A stretch of 22,196 nt of DNA from a bacterium UBA2214 (GTDB lineage: Bacteria > Zhuqueibacterota > Zhuqueibacteria > Residuimicrobiales > Residuimicrobiaceae), in NCBI GenBank assembly GCA_002327255.1, contig DCUM01000056.1, positions 1 through 22,196 on the forward strand. Direction: 5' to 3'. Below, piece after piece: positions 1-5,218 of the stretch; position 1 is the stretch's first letter; each line of letters opens with the position of its first letter. The notes beneath the pieces are model-generated. The model saw only the letters and a list, made by a program, of their open reading frames with translations, was not told the DNA's origin and searched no databases. Position numbers and translations under genes: made by a program.

Positions 1-183
1 CTAATTGCCAAACCGATTATTATGTTTGATCATTCATCAAGTTTCATATTGAACTATATTCTCCAAATCCCCTGGCGTTCCTCGGCGCTTTCCCGGCGGT
101 TCATTCAGGTACGCATTTTTCGGATGATCCTCTATTTATTGGTTGGACCGCGCAGGGTACCAGCGCGAAAGGGGATGGTATAA
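1..183 (+). CDS. Possible 3' end of a gene entering from the left (partial, unrecognised)
   Basis: Frame 1 is open from the first base to a TAA at 181-183 (60 codons), and the stop lies 7 bases before a strong hairpin terminator, the arrangement expected at the end of a transcription unit. The other two plus-strand frames close early. The encoded tail has hydrophobic patches and ends in a basic stretch (VGPRRVPARKGMV). I recognise no family, and 60 open codons can occur by chance, so this is only a possible partial gene. Confidence 0.3.
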   Translation, partial: LIAKPIIMFDHSSSFILNYILQIPWRSSALSRRFIQVRIFRMILYLLVGPRRVPARKGMV

Positions 184-190
184 ATGCAGA

Positions 191-218
191 AAGGACGCAG
201 GCGGGCGCCTGCGTCCTT
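191..218. terminator. Strong GC-rich hairpin, probably a bidirectional terminator
   Basis: A perfect 12-bp stem, AAGGACGCAGGC (191-202) pairing with GCCTGCGTCCTT (207-218), closes a 4-base loop. It is followed by ATTTCT on the plus strand and by TTTCTGC on the minus strand. It lies between the possible gene ending at 183 and the 3' end of the minus-strand gene at 353-1096, so it may serve both. The U-tracts are short. Confidence 0.7.
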
Positions 219-352
219 ATTTCTGCTGTTGAGGTGCTTGAGGAGGGGGGGTCTGTTGCAAATCCCCAAAAAAGAGGGGATCTGATATTCTTTCATCCGG
301 CAAGATGCTGCCGTCCGGTAAAAGTGCTATGGTTTATCTCGCTGACAAAAGT

Positions 353-1096
353 TCAAGCGACTTGTTCCCTGAAAACAACACCTGCCGGTCTGCCGGTTGT
401 TTTCACGTTTTGTGTCGGATCATCAAGGGCGAATTCCTTTTCACAGGCGACAGCGGCAGGGCGGTGTGTGGGCACATTTTCGTGAATAAAATCGCCGAGA
501 GCGTGTAAATCCTCTGCACCGAGACAGGGTGCGTGCTGGTCGGCTGTTTCGAAGAGGTGTTGCAGAGAATTCGCCGCCATCTGATGAAAGAGGTTTGCGC
601 GCTCGCTTTCACCCTGTTCGAGGGCCAGGGTGGACTGGGCCTTTTGGTAGATCAGCACCGCCGCATCATAATAGCGTTTGAATGATTTTTTGACGCCGGG
701 GCGTTTTGATTTTTTGATGACGAAGCCCAGACACGACAGCACAAAGAGCAAGTCCTTTTCAGCCAGCCTGGTCTGTCCGAGATGCAGATAAACCAGGGCG
801 CGCATCAAAAAGAGCGATGATTCGATTTCCAGTTGCAGGGTATGGCGATCGGTCAGGGTGAAAACCTGGCGCTCTTTTCTCTTCTGCCGGTAGAGTGTTT
901 GAACATATTTATAATAGGTCAGACATTGATTGGGGCGATGACCATCCGGTCTGTCATAGAGTTCCAGATGCGTCATGGAATGATCTCTTGTGATTTGTAG
1001 CCGGGGGCGGAGGTCCTTGCCCACGACCATGCTGACATTGAAAAGATGTTTATTATTGAACCAGGTGTGGATAACGGCGCAAATATTGGTATCCAT
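353..1096 (-). CDS. Hypothetical soluble protein, 247 aa, unrecognised
   Basis: The ATG at 1096 is preceded by AGAAGGA at good Shine-Dalgarno spacing, which supports the start. No signal peptide or membrane segment is visible. The N-terminal 60 residues contain a motif-like block, THLELYDRPDGHRP, which looks like a conserved family signature although I cannot name the family. Residues about 80-200 are helix-rich, with repeated Leu/Ala patterns (LFLMRALVYLHLGQTRLAEKDL), reminiscent of TPR or other alpha-solenoid proteins. The last 25 residues look disordered. It is a single-gene unit, divergent from the operon starting at 1444 and separated from it by an AT-rich intergenic stretch. A TPR-like scaffold is inference only; no catalytic motif was found. 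Confidence 0.75.
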   Translation of the reverse strand: MDTNICAVIHTWFNNKHLFNVSMVVGKDLRPRLQITRDHSMTHLELYDRPDGHRPNQCLTYYKYVQTLYRQKRKERQVFTLTDRHTLQLEIESSLFLMRALVYLHLGQTRLAEKDLLFVLSCLGFVIKKSKRPGVKKSFKRYYDAAVLIYQKAQSTLALEQGESERANLFHQMAANSLQHLFETADQHAPCLGAEDLHALGDFIHENVPTHRPAAVACEKEFALDDPTQNVKTTGRPAGVVFREQVA

Positions 1097-1443
1097 GACG
1101 ATCCTTCTGAATGGCTTGGCAATAATGGAAAACGATCATCTGACATAGTATAAGAAATGAAATAATAAAAGTCAACAAAAAAATCGATAAATCGGCAAAA
1201 ATAGCGAATAAAAAGAATCTGCATGCAAAAAGGAATAGTTCAATAACATGAATAATATCAACATTAAAATATGTTGGCTTTTTGTACATGGCTAAGCCAA
1301 TGATAAATATAGTAATATATGATGGCAAATCGAAAAAAACTGCGAAAATGCTTGACATTGGTAATTATTTTTCTAAATTATGGAGCATTGTTAATCAGCA
1401 TCTAATGATGAGCAACTCGGAGCAACTTTGAAAGGAGAATGCC
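1097..1443. other. AT-rich divergent intergenic region with no convincing gene
   Basis: This stretch of about 350 bases separates the divergent units at 353-1096 and 1444-3772 and is far more AT-rich than either. It should hold both promoters. Hydrophobic minus-strand frames run through it, but they lack Shine-Dalgarno sequences, overlap the start of the 247-aa gene in another frame, and are what AT-rich DNA produces by chance. No clear IHF site or sigma-54 -24/-12 element was found. Confidence 0.6.
1352..1379 (+). promoter_or_regulatory. Candidate sigma-70-type promoter of the three-gene operon
   Basis: A perfect TTGACA (1352-1357) is followed after 16 bases by TAAATT (1374-1379), a 4/6 match to the -10 consensus. 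It lies about 65 bases upstream of the ATG at 1444. The -10 match is weak and the region is AT-rich, so this remains a candidate. Confidence 0.4.
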
Positions 1444-1704
1444 ATGAGAACCACCACAGTGAGAGCCCTTGTCGCGGTAACTGTCATCGCCGTATTGGCC
1501 CTTGTCTCTTTTAACGTGCCGGAGTCTTTTTCGCAGAGTGATCAAGCCAGATACGTGCCCGGCGAGCGAGCCGGTGAATTGTCGTTGTCTCGGCAGGCCC
1601 TTGAACAGGAAATAGCCAGGAATCCTGAAGAAGCTTTGAATTATATTTTCAGCGTCATGCCTGGTCCGATCGGAGAACCGCCTGATACGCTTATACAACG
1701 TTAA
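1444..1704 (+). CDS. Small exported protein, 86 aa, first gene of the operon
   Basis: The start is well supported by GAAAGGAGA just upstream of the ATG. Residues about 7-23 form a hydrophobic segment (VRALVAVTVIAVLALVSF) after a basic N-terminus, followed by a polar region starting SFSQSDQ. This reads as a signal peptide or single N-terminal anchor. The mature part is short and charged, contains LSLSRQALEQEIARNPEEAL, probably one amphipathic helix, and ends in a proline-rich tail. I recognise no family. It is co-directional with the membrane-protein gene that follows after 24 bases and with the regulator-like gene after that, so it may be the exported partner or ligand of that pair (inference). 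Confidence 0.75.
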   Translation: MRTTTVRALVAVTVIAVLALVSFNVPESFSQSDQARYVPGERAGELSLSRQALEQEIARNPEEALNYIFSVMPGPIGEPPDTLIQR

Positions 1705-1728
1705 TCACCTGGAAATTTGGGGTAAGGT

Positions 1729-2817
1729 ATGTCAATAGCCAGGCAATTTCGCTATATTTTGGTGAGCTGGCTTATTTTCCTCGGTGCCATCAACCTGGTG
1801 AACGGTTTGCCGCATCAACCGTTGCACGTGTTCAGTTGGGTGAACTATTCCCTTTACTTTTTGCTGGCGATGATCTGTTTTTTCATCGCCAGGAAAGACG
1901 ACTATTCCTGGGAACAGTTCGCCCATTTTGGCATCGCCTTTCTCGGTATCAGTCTCAGCTTTGTGGTCTACTTTATCGGCAGAGACTACCTCGTCGGCGA
2001 TAATTTTGACCATTACAACTCCCTCGTCTATTCGCGCATGTTGATCTGGAATTTTTTGTTGGCCGGTGTCATTCACTCCGTGCTGCGCTACGTCTTCTGG
2101 CACCTGCCGCGCTGGATCAGTTATGGTATCTCCCTGATACTTTCTGGCGCCATTTTGGCGGATTTCTGGTACAAAGCGCTCACCATTCACCGCTTCACAT
2201 TCAAACTTAAACTGCTTGGTTTTATACAGCACATCATCCGGATAGATATCATCGCCCTGCTCTTTCTCACCCTCTATTTTGGTGTGTTGATACGCCGTAA
2301 CCGGCCCAATGCCGCCTTTCTCAACGCCTGGATGATCGGGATGCTGGTGCTTTATAGCTGCGATTTTTTTGATCTGATCCTGGGATTCTACAAGATCGAC
2401 GTCTATGGGATTGATCAGTATTTTGCCACCTTCTGTCTGATCATTCTCATTGCCATCCTGTTTTTGCGCCTCATTGCGCTCGAGTCGCCGGCACACCGTT
2501 TGCGCGAGCAATTGATGATCGACAGCCGCGCGGGTATCACGACGCCGGTCATCATCCGCGGTCAGCAGAGTGATGTGATCATTGGTATGTTAAAAGAGAT
2601 CTTTAACAGTCAGAACATCATTCTGCAGTTATTATTTGCGATCAGCTTGCTCCTGGTCTCCGGACTATCCCAGGAGCGCATCGTCTTGTACAAAATTTTT
2701 CTCCTGATTGTTATCCTCGGCACCATTTGGAATATCTATACGCATATCATACTCGTCAAGATGCGTAAAGGCCAGATTATCAATCAGAAATTTATAAAAC
2801 CCAAACCGTCTGATTAA
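1729..2817 (+). CDS. Polytopic membrane protein, 362 aa, unrecognised
   Basis: The ATG at 1729 follows GGGGTAAGG. The protein is dominated by hydrophobic segments: near residues 10-30, 40-58, 68-88, 105-125, 130-150, 168-188, 195-220 and 230-250 (the last including FCLIILIAILFLRLIAL), then a polar stretch at 255-290, then two more at 292-312 and 320-340. That gives about eight plus two membrane passes and a basic C-terminus (KMRKGQIINQKFIKPKPSD). Acidic and aromatic residues sit inside several helices. No kinase, transporter or enzyme signature was found. The gene lies 24 bases after the small exported protein and 10 bases before a DNA-binding AAA+ protein, so a membrane sensor or anchoring role for that regulator is plausible but unproven. 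Confidence 0.85.
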   Translation: MSIARQFRYILVSWLIFLGAINLVNGLPHQPLHVFSWVNYSLYFLLAMICFFIARKDDYSWEQFAHFGIAFLGISLSFVVYFIGRDYLVGDNFDHYNSLVYSRMLIWNFLLAGVIHSVLRYVFWHLPRWISYGISLILSGAILADFWYKALTIHRFTFKLKLLGFIQHIIRIDIIALLFLTLYFGVLIRRNRPNAAFLNAWMIGMLVLYSCDFFDLILGFYKIDVYGIDQYFATFCLIILIAILFLRLIALESPAHRLREQLMIDSRAGITTPVIIRGQQSDVIIGMLKEIFNSQNIILQLLFAISLLLVSGLSQERIVLYKIFLLIVILGTIWNIYTHIILVKMRKGQIINQKFIKPKPSD

Positions 2818-2827
2818 AGGGGTACCA

Positions 2828-3772
2828 ATGACACGGCAAAAACTCTCTTCTTTGCTTCTGGAGGCCATCCCGGGGAGTTCTCCGGAAATCAATCAGCTGC
2901 GGAAATCCGTCCAGGCTGTTATCGGGCGCGATCAGCATGTCCTGATTGTTGGAGAGCCGGGAACGGAAAAAATGCAGATCGCCCAGGCCATCGCCAATCT
3001 CGATGATCCGGGAAAAGCATTCATTGTGAGCAGCAATGCGAACCGGCTCAACGCCGCTTTCGAACAGGAAATCCGCAGCACCATCGTGAAGCAGAATCCT
3101 GCTCAGCTGGCCGGATTTCTCATCATCGAGGATGTCGATCAACTCAGCGCCAGCGCACAAACCAGAGTGCTGAACTTTGCGAACCCGGGCTACTTCGCGG
3201 CACAACCGGACGGGCCCATGCTGGAAACGCATTTTCGCATTCTCTCCACCTGCAGTCAAAACTGGCTGGTCGAAGGCAAGGAGACGTTTGATTCGGAACT
3301 CTTCCTCTCCTTGTCCGGGCTGGTCATCAAAATTCCACCGCTGCGTGAACGGCGTCAGGATATTCCGGTGCTGATGGAAAAGATGCTGGGCCAGATTTGT
3401 GGCGAACTGGAGCGTTCCGTTCCATCGATCAATTTCGAAGTCTTCAATCAAATGCTCAAATACGACTGGCCGGGCAATGTCAAGGAACTGCTCAATGTCG
3501 TGCGCACTCTGATCGTCTCCTCACCGGAGAATGAACTCACGCCGGAAGCGTTGCCATTTTACAACCAGAAACAGCAGTTCAACAAGCTCGAATTGCAGAG
3601 TCTGGGATTGGCGGTGGCGCAGCTCGAAAAAGAGCTCATCGAACGCGCCTTGCGAAAATTTGCAGGCAACCAGTCACGCGCCGCGCAGATTCTCAGCATC
3701 TCCGAGGCCAATTTGCGTTTTAAAATGAAAAAACTGGGCATCCGCAAACACGATTTTGTGACCGGCATGTAA
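2828..3772 (+). CDS. Degenerate NtrC/bEBP-type AAA+ regulator with Fis HTH, lacking GAFTGA
   Basis: The 314-aa protein aligns by eye with the central and DNA-binding domains of sigma-54 activators and has no receiver domain. AAA+ core is residues about 15-230: Walker A region GEPGTEKM (42-49; family GESGTGKE, so the Gly before the Lys is now Glu), Walker B region FLIIEDVDQL (family LFLDEIGEL, with D and E exchanged), sensor I about 138-145, arginine-finger region FDSELFLSLS with both usual Arg absent, then PPLRERRQDIP and YDWPGNVKEL. The GAFTGA loop, which contacts sigma-54, is missing outright: only about 48 residues separate Walker A from Walker B. A Fis-type HTH follows (about 265-306, GNQSRAAQILSISEANLRF). 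Known family members without GAFTGA (TyrR, Rhodobacter capsulatus NtrC) act with sigma-70. Here loss of ATPase residues suggests a DNA-binding regulator without remodelling activity. Start supported by AAAGGGG. Last gene of its operon. Confidence 0.85.
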   Translation: MTRQKLSSLLLEAIPGSSPEINQLRKSVQAVIGRDQHVLIVGEPGTEKMQIAQAIANLDDPGKAFIVSSNANRLNAAFEQEIRSTIVKQNPAQLAGFLIIEDVDQLSASAQTRVLNFANPGYFAAQPDGPMLETHFRILSTCSQNWLVEGKETFDSELFLSLSGLVIKIPPLRERRQDIPVLMEKMLGQICGELERSVPSINFEVFNQMLKYDWPGNVKELLNVVRTLIVSSPENELTPEALPFYNQKQQFNKLELQSLGLAVAQLEKELIERALRKFAGNQSRAAQILSISEANLRFKMKKLGIRKHDFVTGM

Positions 3773-3837
3773 CCGGGAAGTATATGGGGTGAGACGGTGG
3801 GATGGGCTTGCTACGGGTTGAATCCGGCCTCAATGCC

Positions 3838-3876
3838 AAAAAGCGCGGGCGTTTTGCATGCTCCCGCGCTTTTTTA
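3838..3876. terminator. Bidirectional rho-independent terminator between convergent units
   Basis: The stem AAAGCGCGGG (3840-3849) pairs with CCCGCGCTTT (3863-3872), with a run of T on the plus side and a matching run of A before the stem, so it can act on both strands. It lies between the regulator ending at 3772 and the minus-strand GH5 gene ending at 3898. Confidence 0.85.
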
Positions 3877-3897
3877 TTTTTAAACAGCCGTGCACCG

Positions 3898-4971
3898 TCA
3901 CGGCATCAAGGCGCTGAGCAGGGCGTGATTCCATGCCCTGGTGGACGGATTGTAGATACCAAAACCTGAACAAAATTCCCAGTAGGCCCAACTGATGTTG
4001 CGATTCTCCGCCTGCCGGGCTGCTGTCTCCGTCCACAGGTGCCGTGAAGTGATGTCGGCCTTTGAGTAGGCGCCGAATTCTCCCATGAAAATGGGCCGGT
4101 CATTCTTCTGGCCCCACTCGGCAGCCTGTGTCAGTTCGGAGGCCAGCGTCTGCGCCGTCATGGCCGGGTTTGGCCACAAGGTTCCCATCCAGGCCGAAGA
4201 GCCATCCACCCACTCAGCCCCCTGATGCGTAAACTGGAAGGGATTGTAGTAATGAAACGTCACGATCAATCCCCGCTCCGCTTCGGGCAGCTGCAGGGCG
4301 GTGAGCGCGTTGTAATTGTTCCAATTAACCGGACCGACGACGATCATCCGGAAGGGATTGCTTGAACGTATGATCGCAATGGCCTCCGCCAGATATTGAT
4401 TCCATAACGCGGCGCTCAGTTTCCCCATCGGTTCATTGAGCAGCTCAAAGAGCAGCCCATCCGGATAGTTTTTATAGTGCTCGGCGATCTGTCCCCACAA
4501 AGCCAGAAAGCGCGCCTGGTGATCGGCGGGCCTCTCCATGATCTCTTCGTAATGATGCATGTTGATGAGGATGTTCAGGCCGCGCGACAGGGCTTCTGCC
4601 ACCGCCCAATCGATGCGCTCGAAAAAGGTCCGGTCGATGGTGTACGGGGATGCGCTTTTGGCATGGGCCGACCAGCGGATGGGCAAGCGGATGCCGCTGA
4701 ATCCCGCCTCCTTGACCAACTGAAAGTACTCCACTGTCAGAATGACACCCCAGTCACCCTCTTCGGGCGCCTCGAGCGCATTGCCGAAATTGACGCAACG
4801 CGCCAGACGCCGGTTCTCCGCATGCGCGTCCAGCGGCAGCGATGACGGCGCGCCGAACGGATAGGGGTTTGGCGCCTTGGGCGCGGTACTCTGATCCTTG
4901 CAGCGCAGGGAACAGACCAGCACAACGATCAGGCTTATCCCGATCAAAGGGGGCAGCATGGAATGACGCAT
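3898..4971 (-). CDS. GH5 family glycoside hydrolase (endoglucanase-like), exported
   Basis: The 357-aa protein has the layout of glycoside hydrolase family 5 (clan GH-A TIM barrel). It shows GIRLPIRW near residues 93-100, INMHH about 136-140, the acid/base motif ELLNEP with Glu180, FHYYNPF about 239-245, and FMGEFGAYS with probable nucleophile Glu298. GH5 enzymes of this type hydrolyse internal beta-1,4 links of cellulose or related glucans with retention. The N-terminus is hydrophobic (PLIGISLIVVLVCSL) followed by Cys24, suggesting a signal peptide or lipoprotein, although Arg at -1 is unusual for a lipobox. There is no extra binding module or sorting domain. GAGGA precedes the ATG. About 250 bases without a clear gene separate it from the upstream GH3 gene on the same strand; together the pair would take beta-glucan to glucose. 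The exact substrate is uncertain. Confidence 0.9.
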   Translation of the reverse strand: MRHSMLPPLIGISLIVVLVCSLRCKDQSTAPKAPNPYPFGAPSSLPLDAHAENRRLARCVNFGNALEAPEEGDWGVILTVEYFQLVKEAGFSGIRLPIRWSAHAKSASPYTIDRTFFERIDWAVAEALSRGLNILINMHHYEEIMERPADHQARFLALWGQIAEHYKNYPDGLLFELLNEPMGKLSAALWNQYLAEAIAIIRSSNPFRMIVVGPVNWNNYNALTALQLPEAERGLIVTFHYYNPFQFTHQGAEWVDGSSAWMGTLWPNPAMTAQTLASELTQAAEWGQKNDRPIFMGEFGAYSKADITSRHLWTETAARQAENRNISWAYWEFCSGFGIYNPSTRAWNHALLSALMP

Positions 4972-5218
4972 GGGGCTATCCTCAGTTTTGGTTATTACCG
5001 GGCGACTCGGGCACGAAATTCAGGCACCGCGCCGATGGATTCATCTCGCGGCATCGCAAGTAGTGAGAATTCTGTTCTTTTCGTCAGGCTGCCGGAAGGC
5101 TGAGAACGCTCCCGGCGCGCGTCACCCACCTTTTTTCGCCCATCCTGCGATGCCTTATCTCCTCATCTCCCTGTACCCTCATTTCCCCAGACCTGCATCC
5201 CCCTGGTTCTCCATCCCC

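Noticed and set aside
1259..1310. Sigma-54 (-24/-12) promoter upstream of the bEBP-like operon
   Set aside because: TGGC-type cores occur near 1273 and 1289, but none has the GC doublet at the right distance. The encoded AAA+ protein also lacks the GAFTGA loop, so a sigma-54 link is not expected.
1053..1358. Hydrophobic 101-codon minus-strand frame in the AT-rich intergenic region
   Set aside because: No Shine-Dalgarno, it overlaps the start of the supported 247-aa gene, and AT-rich DNA readily gives Phe/Ile/Leu-rich frames.
1732..2511. Minus-strand 259-codon frame opposite the membrane protein
   Set aside because: Its Lys/Asp/Gln-rich composition is what results from reading membrane-helix codons backwards. 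The plus-strand gene has a Shine-Dalgarno and operon context.
3890..4971. Lipoprotein status of the GH5 enzyme as a firm call
   Set aside because: Cys24 follows a hydrophobic stretch, but Arg at position -1 does not fit the usual lipobox, so it is noted only as a possibility.
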